This document shows, in pieces, positions 1-11,056 of a stretch of DNA of 64,000 bases. The stretch is taken from NCBI GenBank assembly GCA_022702705.1, contig CM040423.1, forward strand, positions 43,659,575 through 43,723,574, in the 5' to 3' direction. The notes under the pieces were generated by a model, which searched no databases, was not told the origin of the DNA, and saw only the letters and a program-made list of their open reading frames with translations. The translations under genes and the position numbers were made by a program. The first letter of the stretch is position 1. Each line of letters opens with the position of its first letter. This DNA comes from Papilionanthe hookeriana x Papilionanthe teres (Eukaryota > Streptophyta > Magnoliopsida > Asparagales > Orchidaceae).

Positions 1-2330
1 GTAACCTCATAATAACGCCCCAATAACCTCTGCGGTTTCACTTTTATATTTTTTTATCTATTATTCGGGGTTTTGTGAGGTTCTTGAAACATTAACTCAA
101 ATAACACTAAAATAACTTCCTAGTAACCTTTCAATAACCTCCATTATTTTATTTCAATGTTATTCACAGGGTTATTATGAGTTATTAAGAGGTTATTTAG
201 GACAACCCACCCACGCACGAAAAATTATTCCATACGGAGAACGTACGCAGCGTTTGCACGTTGTTCCCGCAATAACTAGGGAATAACATCCGCGGTTATG
301 AATTTTGGGATTATTAGGAGGTTATTGAGATGTTATTGCTGCATTAATTAAAAAAAATCTCTTAGTAACCTCATAATAACGCCCCAATAACCTCCGATCT
401 TTCAATAATCTCAATGGTTTTATTTCAATATTATTCACAGTGTTATTATGAGTTATAAGGAGGTTATTTGGGACAACCCACCCACGCACGAAAAATTATT
501 TCATACGGAGAACGTACGCAGCGCTGTGTACGTTGTTCCCGCAATAACTAGCGAATAACATCCGCGGTTATGAATTTTGAGATTATTAGGAGGTTATTGG
601 GAGGTTATTGCGACATTAATTAAAAAAAAAATCTTAGTAACCTCATAATAATGCCCAAATAACCTCCGCGGTTTCACTTTTATATTTTTTTATCTGTTAT
701 TCGGGGTTTTGTGAGGTTATTGAAACATTAACTCAAATAACACTGAAATAACTTTCTAATAATCTTTCAATAACCTCCATGATTTTATTTCAATGTTATT
801 CACAGGGTTATTATGAGTTATTAGGAGGTTATTTGGGACAACCCACCCACACACGAAAAATTATTCCATCCAAATAACGTACGCAGCGCTATGTACGTTG
901 TTCCCACAATAACAAGCGAATAACATCCGTGGTTATGAATTTCGGGGTTATTAGGAGGTTATTGGGAGGTTATTGCGGCATTAATTAAAAAAGATCTCTT
1001 AGTAACCTCATAATAACGCCCCAATAACCTCCGATCTTTCAATAACCTCAATGGTTTTATTTCAATGTTATTCACAGGGTTATTATGAGTTGTTAGGAGG
1101 TTATTTGGGACAACCCACCCATGCATGAAAAATTATTCCATACGGAGAACGTACGCAGCGCTGTGTACGTTGTTCCTGTAATAACTAGTGAATAACATCC
1201 GCAGTTATGAATTTTAGGATTATTAGGAGGTTATTGGGAGGTTATTGCGGCATTAATTAAAAAAAAAATCTCTCAGTAACCTCATAATAACGCCCCAATA
1301 ACCTCTGCGGTTTCACTTGTATATGTTTTTATCTGTTATTCGGGATATTGTGAGGTTATTGAAACATTAACTCAAATAACACTGAAATAACTTCCTAATA
1401 ATCTTTCAATAACCTCAATGGTTTTATTTCAATGTTATTCAAAGGGTTATAATGAGTTATTAAGAGGTTATTTGGGACAACCACCCACGCACGAAAAATT
1501 TTTCCATACGGAGAACATACGTAGCGCTGTGTACGTTGTTTCTGCAATAACTAGCGAATAACATCCGCGATTATGAATTTTGGGATTATTAGGAGGTTAT
1601 TGGGAGGTTATTGCGACATTAATTAAAAAAATTCTCTTAGTAACCTCATAATAACGCCCCAATAACCTCCGCGGTTTCACTTTTATATTTTTTTATCTGT
1701 TATTCGAGGTTTTGTGAGGTTATTGAAACATTAACTCAAATAACACTGAAATAACTTTCTAATAATCTTTCAATAACCTCCATGTTTTATTTCAATGTTA
1801 TTCACAGGGTTATTATGAGTTATTAGGAGGTTATTTGGGACAACCCATCAACGCACGAAAAAGTTATTCCATACGGAGAACGTACACAGTGCTGTGTACG
1901 TTGTTCCCGCAAAAACTAGCGAATAACATCCGTGGTTATGAATTTCAGGATTATTAGGAGGTTATTGGGAGGTTATTGAGACATTAATTAAAAAAAATCT
2001 CTTAGTAACCTCATAATAATGCCCCAATATCCTCTGCGATTTCACTTTTATATTTTTTATCTGCTATTCGGGGTATTGTGAGGTTATTGAAACATTAACT
2101 CAAATAACACTGAAATAATTTCTTAATAATCTTTCAATAACCTCCCTGGTTTTATTTCAATGTTATTCACAGGGTTATTATGAGTTATTAGGAGGTTATT
2201 TAAGACAACTCCAAATAACCTCCTAATAATCTTTCAATAACCTCCATGGTTTTATTTCAATGTTATTCACAGGGTTGTTATGAGTTATTAGGAGGTTATT
2301 TGGGACAACCCCCCCTCTCCCGGGCCCAAA
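1..2330. repeat. AT-rich tandem array, about 365/272-bp units
   Basis: At least seven units begin with GTAACCTCATAATAA near 1, 365, 636, 1002, 1276, 1640 and 2005. Spacings are about 364, 271, 366, 274, 364 and 365. The short units lack a roughly 93-bp block that begins with GCGGTTTCACTT. Each unit mixes AATAACC and GGTTATT words in both orientations. All but the last carry a GC-rich near-palindrome centred on AGCGCT. The array runs off the left edge. No coding capacity was seen. Confidence 0.9.
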
Positions 2331-2740
2331 GCGCGTGCGCGCGCGCACACACACATAATGGCTTAAAAATATTTAATTTTATGTTATCTAAGAAAGTTCA
2401 AATGAAAAATTAGTATTTCATTTCATTATGAATTAATTATTAATAAGATGAGTTATTTTGGCGCTCCAAGATATTCTTTTTTTTAGAGTTAGTAATCTTA
2501 ACTTCTGAGATACTTAAAAACAATACAACCCACTAATGATTATTTCTTTTTCATAAAGAATCTTGTTCATACTAATATATCTTTTTTTCGTTCTTTTTAG
2601 TTATTATAAAGCCGTAAACACAATCGGTTAATCAATGTGTTAGTAATTTTTAAATGACTTAATAATGATTTAGGATCTGTATGTGATAACTGTAACTATT
2701 TGAAGAAGTAACTGTGAAACTCATGAAGAAGAAGCTGCTG
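2331..2740. other. Spacer with GC/CA microsatellite
   Basis: A short alternating purine-pyrimidine tract (GCGCGTGCGCGCGC followed by CACACACA) lies at about 2329-2354. The rest is AT-rich DNA leading up to the Harbinger copy. I see no gene in it. Confidence 0.6.
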
Positions 2741-3616
2741 TTCAGCCTCCAAAGCTTCAAACTCCCTTAAAGATATGATCAAGTAATAGGTTTATGCCAA
2801 TATTGTCAGGTATATTATTGTTTCATAATTTTAATTATTTATTATCATACAATTTATATAAAAATAGGATTGTATTTGTGCAATAGATGGAACACACATT
2901 AAAGCTGGAGCTCCTAAAGAGCATGAAGCGACATTTAGAGGTAGAAAATAATATCCAACCCATAATATTTTAGTAACAGTCGACTTTGAATTGAGATTCA
3001 CCTATGTTATTGCTTGCTGGGAAGGTTCAACACACGATGCAACAGTCTTATGAAATGCATTAGAAAGTTTTGATGACTTATATGTTTTAAAAGGTATTAT
3101 ATCTAAAAAATTTGAATATAACCTCATAGTTACATGCAATTTTTACAATTAAAAAGAACTTGTCAAAGTTTCAGAAAAAAATTATTTAGTTGATGGTGGT
3201 TATTTCACCCGAAATGGTATTGTTTCCTCATACTGGGTGACAAGATATCGCTTGAAGGAATTCAATTATAGTCTATCTTCAAATTATATGGAATTATATA
3301 ATCCTTGATATTTTCATTACGTACTAATATGGAGAGTGCATTTGGTTCATTGAAGAACCGCTTTACAATTCTGAAATCAGAGTCTTATTTTTCACTACGA
3401 ACTCAAGTTGACATTGTGTTAATTTGTTAAGTTATGCACAATTAGATAATTATAGAAGGTGGCGACAAGTTTATTATTTCTGAAGATGAGTGGGTAGAAA
3501 GAAGTCACCAAAGAAGGAGGGCTCTGTCCATTTTAGAATACTCTCAGGATTGGTTGGACAAACGAGATCAAATTATTAAAGTCACGTGGAATCACATGAT
3601 TAATGAGGGCTATTAA
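2741..3616 (+). pseudogene. PIF/Harbinger transposase fragment, DDE half (upstream copy)
   Basis: The reading frame resembles the DDE_Tnp_4 domain of PIF/Harbinger transposases. In order it shows AIDGTHIKAGAPKEHEATFRG, a WEGSTHDA block near 3019-3042, VDGGYFTRNG near 3190, LKNRFTILKSE near 3350 and a terminal LCCVMHNYI-like segment, with a natural-looking stop at 3616. It is dead: an in-frame TAA at 2949-2951 follows GRK, a TGA at 3051-3053 follows the DATVL block, and frames shift further on. The N-terminal half is missing from this copy. It matches the downstream copy at 7017-7869 almost base for base. Family knowledge: such transposases work with a Myb/SANT partner, whose fragment lies downstream. 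Confidence 0.85.
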
Positions 3617-4838
3617 TAATATATTTTTTTTTATTCGGACTTTCTATATGCGTTTCCGTTAGAAAGTGAAGTCTTTTTTTTTTTTTGTTGATGGTTGTTT
3701 ATGGAAGTGCTTTCCATAAAATTGTTCTATTCATTTTGTCAAGTTGCTGCCTTTAGAGAAATTTATGACTTAATTTTAGAGTTACATGTTATCGGAAGTT
3801 TGGATGCTTAGCAGAGAGTAAATAATTTTGTGGTTATACCAATAACAACTGAAGCTTTATATGCACACTACAGCATTCATATTTATTCTTCCTGTTTCAT
3901 ATTTAAAGTTAAAATGATGGCTTTTTTCATGTGATACAAATGATTTGGGTCTTATAAATGTAAAAAGTAAGGTTTAGGTGTTAGATATGTAAATACATAA
4001 GATTTGGGTGGTATCTATGTACAAATCCCTTCAGTTTTTAGTACCAAACTTGGATTATGATACTCTTCATGTGCTATCTTTCCAGTTGGATTTTGCAATT
4101 TGAATTGAAGCTATGAAAATATTTATTTCCATGCCTTTGCATTATTTATGAATATTTTATGACACGAATGTATAGCTGTGTCTCAAACCCAATTCTTTGG
4201 AATGAATTCTTTGCTGTTAAAAAGAGCAGCATCAGGTGACGCTTTAGTTCGTTCTACTGTAAATATTGCTCTAACTAGTCCAGGGAAATTTATGCATCCT
4301 TATGTAGCTACACTGCCAGTGAGGCTGAGATTGGTTCCAAGAAAACACCAGAGGAGGGTGCTCTGTTAGTAGAGTGGAGTCAAGAAGGTGCATAGTGACT
4401 TGCTTAAAAATATTTGAAGTCTCATTTAAACTATGTTCAGTTTCTGGTGGTATAATTTTTAATACACCTCTATATGCTTGCCCACAAAAAATATATATTA
4501 CCTTATCTCTCTTGTATAAAAAAAATTGGTGATATTTGGTGTTATCCTGCTCATAGTAATCATAATTCTGACTGCTTGCTGTGGTTAAAAAATAATTTGA
4601 TCCGAGCCAGTGCTTATTAATCTATGAAATATCATGTGAAATTAGTATGGTTTGGTTGCAAGGTTTTGTGATTTTCTAGGTTTCCACAATGCCTTGTTGC
4701 CATGTTTTTGTTTAGACTGTTTGCCTATGTTAGTAAACCTTTATAACAATTAAAATTGTTTTATTCATGTTTTCTTTTCTACTCAGATCTTTTTTATTAC
4801 AGTCGTTTAATTTTTTTTATTATTGTATTTTCACACTG
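3617..4838 (+). other. Inter-ORF region of Harbinger copy A
   Basis: This AT-rich DNA lies between the transposase and the Myb/SANT ORF. At about 3940-4030 it holds one arm of a foldback repeat family (GGTGTTAGATATGTAAATAC and a GGGTGGTATCTATGTAC block). At 4160-4375 an ORF of about 63 codons, opening at a GTG in this track, reads QTQFFGMNSLLLKRAASG and so on. A second frame over the same DNA ends in EGALLVEWSQEGA. Neither is a family I recognise. The segment repeats at 8400-8606 with a 3-base deletion. Confidence 0.5.
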
Positions 4839-5414
4839 ATGCAACATGTAAGTGCGGACGGACTAAATGTTTCTTCTTCTAAAACTAACAAGAAAAGGAA
4901 GCATTTTTATTGGAGCTTGAAGTTATAATGAATAACAGGTTTACTTCATATTCTATCAAAATATGTGGATGCTAATATGAGAAGTGCTCAAGGTTTTAAA
5001 GATGCTATCTATCAAGATGTTGCAAAAAAGTTAAAAGAAGAATTTGGAATAGATGTAACGGCTGAACAATGTAAAAACTAACTCTGACATCAGAGGATTA
5101 TATGGGGTTATATTCAACAGCTTTGAAAAAAATCAGGTGTATCGTGGGATGAGGATAAAAAAATGATTTTAATGGGTCATGAGGACTATGTGTCACGTAT
5201 TCAGGTATTTCCTTAGAACAATTATCATTTTCTTGATATTCATTTTTTTAAAAATGTCTTTTTTATATTTCTAGGCCTTCCCACAAGATGTTTATTTGAA
5301 TGCGCCATTTGCAAATTATTTGGAGTTGGAGAAAGTTTGTGGTGAAGGACATGCTATTGGAGACTTGTCTAAATTTGTGAATTCTAACATTCTAATTGGG
5401 ACATAACAAATTAA
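4839..5414 (+). pseudogene. Harbinger Myb/SANT-like ORF1 fragment (upstream copy)
   Basis: From an ATG at 4839 the frame shows KKRKHFYWS, then KYVDANMRSAQGFKDA, KKLKEEFGIDVTAEQCKN and SGVSWDEDKKMI. This spacing is typical of the Myb/SANT-like DNA-binding domain (Myb_DNA-bind_3) in the accessory protein of plant PIF/Harbinger elements. A plausible intron (GTATTTCC to TTTCTAG) starts after the SRIQ codons near 5200 and is followed by coding-like sequence to about 5414. Stops after SLKL and after QCKN disable it. The 3' half is absent because the copy breaks off where new DNA begins at 5415. Confidence 0.75.
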
Positions 5415-6523
5415 CTTAGACGTATTCTCGACGACTGCAGGTCTTCTCGCACACGATCGCAGAGTAATCTTGTATTCTGCTTTACAACCATTATCGCAGA
5501 GGATCGATCGCAGGTATCGCATTCTCCCATTCTCGCACACGATTGCAGATTTCATTCTCGCAGAGGATTCGATCGTTTTCTCGACGATTGCAGGTCTTCC
5601 TGCACGCGATCGCAAATCCCATTCTCTCAGGTAAATGGTGTTCTTGTATTCTCTTTTGCTTTCGAAATTCCCATCTTTCGCCTCCTTTCGTTGCTCATAT
5701 CCGAAAAGAAACCATTGAAGAAGGTAGCATTCGTAATCTTCGTTATCCTCCTTCCTCTCACCCGCCTTCACACAGTTGGATTTCCTAAATCCCCTAAACT
5801 GTTACTTTCTTTTTCTTATGCATTATATTCTGCTACTGTTGTAGGCTTTAGCTATTCATTATGATATTATTGGGTATACATGAGGGGAAAACTGCCATTC
5901 TTTAGCTAGAAAAGGTTGTTCTTTTCAGCTCTTTCTTAACTGGCAACATCTTAAGATCCCATGATTGCATTCTAAAGTTTAACCCAATTATGCACTTCCA
6001 AAATTACTGTTTTAACAGTTTTATCCATTGCTTTTCGGTAAAACTATAGTTCAGAACACCTCTCATCATAAGAATGACTGTATGAACTTATTGGACATAA
6101 CCATAGAAAAGAGTCTCTTGAAGGATAAAATATTGCATCTGCCATCCCCATACACTAGCCAATGACAGTGTATGGTAGCGGGGCCCATTTGCCACGTGAC
6201 GCCCCGCCATTCGCCTCCGCACCTACGGTTAAAGGCAACTTCTTTTTAACAGTTACAACGTATCTACAATGAAGTAACCTTTTCATTATTTGTTTGTAAT
6301 TAACCTTTTTGAAGTATTCATATTTTTCTTATTCTTTTATTTCCGGAATAATTAGATACACACCACTTAATACATATGTATTTACATAGCTAACACCTAA
6401 AATTCAATTTTTACATAGATGTGATAGTTCTTTTACCATTAGCGTGCACACACACTCATTGTTTATAGAGATGTTATGATTACAATTATAATAATATTCA
6501 CAATTTCTTGATTTTAATATAAA
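5415..6523 (+). other. 5' region of downstream Harbinger copy
   Basis: 5425-5640 is GC-richer than its surroundings and made of short imperfect repeats built on TCTCGCACACGATCGCAG and TTCTCGCAGAGGAT. It is followed by CAGGTAAATGG, a good splice donor, so it may be the 5' untranslated exon of the element. 5640-6500 looks like intron or spacer. It contains a 9-bp-arm hairpin (CCATACACT/AGTGTATGG, 6148-6176), a G-box CACGTG near 6196 and a foldback-family arm at 6350-6430. The two overlapping ORFs at 5316-5788 lack family resemblance and are probably not genes. Confidence 0.45.
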
Positions 6524-7869
6524 GATGGATGAGAGATTTGAAGATAATGATTACCATCAATGTAATATGTTTGACTTTGAGGAATATATGAGAATGGTTC
6601 AACTTGGTAGAGCAACTTCCATCATTCCAACATTGAGGATTGCATTTTTGTACAAGTTCGGAAAAGAAATAAAGAAAAAAGTATAATTCTGATCGTAATA
6701 TGCAACGTAAACCTTATCTATCTAGATTATGTAATGACAATGATTCTGATTGTATTAATATGACTCCAATGAGAAGAGTGTCTTTCTTTAAATTATGTGA
6801 TCTAATGCAAAAAAAAAAAAAAAAAGAGATTATTGTTTAACGTGTTTAATGTAAGAGTTGAGAATAAGTTGATATGTTATTACATGCATTAGGACATAAT
6901 GTTCATAAACAAGTCATCTAGTTGAATTTTCAATGTTCTGGGGAAACTGTCTGTAGGTGCTTCAATGTTGTAGTACACGCCATAGGAGAACTGCATTATG
7001 GAACGCTTCAGCCTCCAAAGCTTCAAACTCCCTTAAAGATATGATCAAGTAATAGGTTTATGCCAATACTGTCAGGTAGATTATTGTTTCATAATTTTAA
7101 TTATTTATTCTCATACAATTTATATAAAAATAGGATTGTATTTGTGCAATTACACACATTAAAGCTAGAGCTCCTAAAGAGCATGAAGCGACATTTAGAG
7201 GTAGAAAATAATATCCAACCCATAATATTTTAGCACTAGTTGATTTTGAATTGAGATTCACCTATGTTATTGCTTGCTGGGAAGGTTTAGCACACGATGC
7301 AACAGTCTTATGAAATGCATTAAAAGTTCTGATGACTTATATGTTTTATAAGGTATTATGTCTAAAAAATTTGAGTATAACCTTATAATTACATATAATT
7401 TTTACAATTAAAAATAATTTGTCAAAGTTTCAGAAAAAAATAGTTGATGGTGGTTATTTCACCCGAAATGGTATTATTTCCTCATACTGGTGGCAAGATA
7501 TTGCTTGAAGGAATTCAGTTATAGTCGACCTTCAAATTATATGGAATTATATAATCCTTGATATTTTGATTACGTACTAATATGGATAGTGCATTTGGTT
7601 CATTGAAGAACCGCTTTACAATTTTGAAATCAGAGTCTTATTTTTCACTACGAACTCAAGTTGACATTGTGTTAATTTGTTAAGTTATGCACAATTAGAT
7701 AATTATAGAAGGTGGCGACAAGTTTATTATTTCTGAAGATGAGTGGGTAGAAAGAAGTCACCAAAGAAGGAGGGCTCTGTCCTTTTTAGAATGCTCTCAG
7801 GATTGTTTGGACAAACGAGATCAAATTACTAATGTCATGTGGAATCACATGATTAATGAGGGCTATTAA
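6524..7869 (+). pseudogene. PIF/Harbinger transposase, longer copy, degenerate
   Basis: An ATG at about 6525 opens MDERFEDNDYHQCN. Further on come MRRVSFFKLCDLM, HALGHNVHKQV and SGETVCRCFNVVVHAIGEL, which correspond to the N-terminal helix-turn-helix half of plant Harbinger transposases. From 7017 the DDE half follows with WEGLAHDATVL, VDGGYFTRNG, LKNRFTILKSE and a terminal stop at 7867-7869. A run of A at about 6810-6826 and several in-frame stops break it, among them TAA 7209-7211 and TGA 7311-7313, both shared with the upstream copy. The normal product is the catalytic transposase; this one cannot be translated. Confidence 0.85.
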
Positions 7870-9645
7870 CAATATATTTTTTTTTATTCGGACTTTCTAT
7901 ATGCGTTTTTGTTAGAAAGTGAAGTATTTTTTTTTTGTTGTTGATGGTTGTTTATGGAAGTGCTTTCCATAAAATTGTTCTATTCATTTTGACAAGTTGC
8001 TGCCTTTAGAGAAATTTATGACTTAATTTTAGAGTTACATGTTATCGGAAGTTTGGATGCTTAGCAGAGAGTAAATAATTTTGTGGTTATACCAATAACA
8101 ACTGAAGCTTTATATGCACACTACAGCATTCATATTTATTCTTCCCGTTTCATATTTAAAGTTAAAATGATGGCTTTTTTCATGTGATACAAATGATTTG
8201 GGTCATATAAATGTAAAAAGTAAGGTTTAGGTGTTAGATATGTAAATACATAAGATTTGGGTGGTATCTATGTACAAATCCCTTCAGTTTTTAGTACCAA
8301 ACTTGGATTATGATACTCTTCATGTGCTATCTTTCCAGTTGAATTGAAGCTATGAAAATATTTATTTCCATGCTTTTGCATTATTTATGAATATTTTATG
8401 ACACGAATGTATAGCTGTGTCTCAAACCCAATTCTTTGGAATGAATTCTTTGCTGTTAAAAAGAGCAGCATCAGGTGACGCTTTAGTTCGTTCTGTAAAC
8501 ATTGCTCAAACTAGTCCAGGGAAATTTATGCATTCTTATGTAGCTACACTGCCAGTGAGGCTGAGATTGGTTCCAAGAAAACACCAGAGGAGGGTGCTCT
8601 GTTAGTAGAGTGGAGTCAAGAAGGTGCATAGTGACTTGCTTAAAAATATTTGAAGTCTCAATTAAACTATGTTCAGTTTCTGGTGGTATAATTTTTAATA
8701 CACCTCTATATGCTTGCCCACAAAAAATATATATTACCTTATCTCTCTTGTATAAAAAAAATTGGTGATATTTGGTGTTATCCTGCTCATAGTAATCATA
8801 ATTCTGACTGCTTGCTGTGGTTAAAAAATAATTTGATCCGAGCCAGTGCTTATTAATCTATGAAATATCATGTGAAATTAGTATGGTTTGGTTGCAAGGT
8901 TTTGTGATTTTCTAGGTTTCCACAATGCCTTGTTGCCATGTTTTTGTTTAGACTGTTTGCCTATGTTAGTAAACCTTTATAACAATTAAAATTGTTTTAT
9001 TCATGTTTTCTTTTCTATTCAGATCTTTTTTATTACAGTCGTTTAATTTTTTTTATTATTGTATTTTCACACTGATGCAACATGTAAGTGCGGACGGACT
9101 AAATGTTTCTTCTTCTAAAACTAATAAGAAAAGGAAGCATTTTTATTGGAGCTTGAAGTTATAATGAATAACAGGTTTACTTCATATTCTATCAAAATAT
9201 GTGGATGCTAATATGAGAAGTGCTCAAGTTTTAAAGATGCTATCTACCAAGATGTTGCAAAAAAGTTAAAAGAAGAATTTGGAATAGATGTAACGGCTGA
9301 ACAATGTAAAAACTAACTCTGACATCAGAGGAGTATATGGGGTTATATTCAATAGCTTTGAAAAAAATCAGGTGTATCGTGGGATGAGGATAAAAAAATT
9401 ATTTTAATGGGTCGTGAGGACTATGTGTCACGTATTCAGGTATTTCCTTAGAACAATTATCATTTTCTTGATAGTCATTTTTTTAAAAATGTCTTTTTTG
9501 TATTTCTAGTCCTTCCCAAAAGATGTTGTTTATTTGAATGTGCCATTTGCAAATTATTTGGAGTTGGAGAAAGTTTGTGGTGAAGGACATGCTATTGAGG
9601 AATTGTTGTGAATTCTAACATTCTAATTGGGACATAACAAATTAA
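7017..9645 (+). repeat. Downstream copy of duplicated Harbinger segment
   Basis: This is the direct-repeat partner of 2741-5414. It keeps the same order of transposase half, ORF-like insert (8417-8605) and Myb/SANT start (9075). Beyond 9645 it continues into the rest of the Myb/SANT ORF, which the upstream copy lacks. Confidence 0.9.
7870..9074 (+). other. Inter-ORF region of Harbinger copy B
   Basis: This matches 3617-4838, including the foldback arm (8205-8275) and the unexplained short ORF (8400-8606). Nothing else was recognised. Confidence 0.5.
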
Positions 9646-9739
9646 GAAGACGACAACTTCTTGAATTTTGTTGAGACTGATGCTGATGCAACAAAATTTA
9701 TTAATATTTCAGATGTTAATAAAGTTGCCACAGGAAAGA

Positions 9740-10054
9740 TGTTGGGTATGGCTCATATACCAGATAAGGGACAGATGCTGGCTCGCTCTGTTCCGCTCCA
9801 GCATCTGTCTAATGGGGGGAGTTATGTTATGTGGGTTGGAGGTCGGGTGCAACGCCCCCGCGGTATGGTACAAAGGTAATTTTGTAATTACATATTGTAC
9901 ATCAGGGCTATATATATGCATATTGTAACCCTAAGGGTGTCTTGTACTCTTTTTCTGAAAGTGAAAAGAAAATCGCCGCTCATCTTTACTGAACCTCGTT
10001 AAATCTCTGTGTATCTTCTTCTTATTTGCGTTTCTTTGCCCTAATTTCTCAACA
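9740..10054 (+). mobile_element. Solo LTR (315 bp) with 5-bp target duplication
   Basis: The segment starts TGTTGGGTATGG and ends TTTCTCAACA, giving TGTTG/CAACA terminal inverted repeats. It is flanked by AAAGA on both sides (9735-9739 and 10055-10059). A hairpin with GACAGATGCTGG / CCAGCATCTGTC arms lies near its 5' end. A TATATATATGCATATTG stretch and TCTTGTACTC-like sequence are typical of a copia LTR promoter and polyadenylation region. No internal retroelement coding sequence is present, so this is the product of LTR-LTR recombination. Its short ORFs (9661-9928) are not genes. Confidence 0.88.
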
Positions 10055-10239
10055 AAAGATAAATCAACAAATGTCATCGTCTCCAAAGGGAGGTGTTCCA
10101 CAAAAGAGGAAGAAAGTGTCAGCGGTTGATCAAAATCTCTGAGAATACATTGTCATGATGACATAAAGTGTTGGTAAGATCGCTAATACAATTGAGAGCA
10201 CGATAATAATTTATGAGGAAAATTATTTACTGAACTTAT

Positions 10240-11040
10240 TGTTAGTGTGGAGCCCGATTTAAGAAAATTAACAACTGTTCCCGCCTCCAGTATTTAGCTT
10301 CCCGCCTATTTGCTTTTGTCTTTTGGTAAATATGGGTCCCGCCACTATTTATTAAGAAGGAATTTGGAATCATGGCTGTAGAAGTTACTCTAAAAGGGAG
10401 GTGGCTATAGCAGTTTTTTCTTTGGCTTTTCTTTTACACAGGCGGACGTTTTCTTTCTTGCTAAAAAGTGCAGGAAGCAGATTTGGAATCAGAGAAAAAG
10501 AGGAAGGCCAAGCGGAGACCATAGACGGAGGAAGAAAAAGTATTGAGATATAACGAGCAGGCTTTACTTTTGTTCTTCTTCCTTGGTAAGGTTGCAAGGG
10601 TCCTGCCGCCAATTAAATTTGCGAAGAATTTCAATTGGTTTTCGTAGCATCGTTTCTCTAGCCATCTTCTTCTTCCTTGGTGACCGAACCAAGAGTAAAA
10701 AGGTAGAAGAAAGATTGTGGTGTCGCATGCTATTCGTTCTCCCTTGTGTTTTCGATATTCTGCCTGTATCGCAAGGTGCTGTTCTCTCCTAATTTTATTT
10801 GATTTATGGTGTGACTCTCGGGTAGAGAGAGAAAGGTATAGAGAAAATTTCTTTCTTGTAATCGTCAAGGCGAACGACAGTGTAAATTCCTCAATTATTA
10901 AAATCCTCTGCAACTCCGTGGATGTAGGCAAAGTTTGCCGAACCACGTAAATCTGTGTCTCTTTTCTGATGTGAATTTTCTCGTTCTATTTTTCGCTTCG
11001 TCGTCGATCGTTCAAGTTATTATATATAAATTTCATAACA
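10240..11040 (+). repeat. 5' LTR of copia element
   Basis: This 801-bp repeat begins TGTTAGTGTGGAGCCC and ends ATTTCATAACA. It is nearly identical to the 3' LTR over its last 360 bp, but differs by many small indels at about 10400-10660. The overlapping ORFs on both strands are LTR shadows. Confidence 0.95.
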
Positions 11041-11042
11041 AC

Positions 11043-11054
11043 TGGTATCAGAGC
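11043..11054 (+). other. Primer-binding site, initiator tRNA-Met type
   Basis: TGGTATCAGAGC lies two bases inside the 5' LTR. It matches the complement of the 3' end of plant initiator methionine tRNA, the usual primer for plant copia elements. Confidence 0.92.
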
Positions 11055-11056
11055 TA

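Larger units (their letters stand above)
2741..5414 (+). repeat. Upstream copy of a tandemly duplicated Harbinger segment
   Basis: The segment 2741-5414 repeats at 7017-9645 with only scattered substitutions and small indels. The offset is about 4276 bp at the left end and about 4231 at the right. It carries the DDE half of the transposase, the intergenic DNA and the first part of the Myb/SANT ORF. Confidence 0.9.

Noticed and set aside
1..2330. CRISPR-like array of repeats and spacers
   Set aside because: The units are head-to-tail and similar throughout, with no unique spacers and no cas genes. The DNA is plant nuclear.
5316..5788. ORFs of 151 codons (-) and 81 codons (+)
   Set aside because: They overlap each other and the GC-rich short repeats. 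The minus one crosses the junction between two unrelated segments.
9740..10054. Small genes at 9661-9928
   Set aside because: They start in Harbinger sequence and run into the solo LTR, so they are chance fusions.
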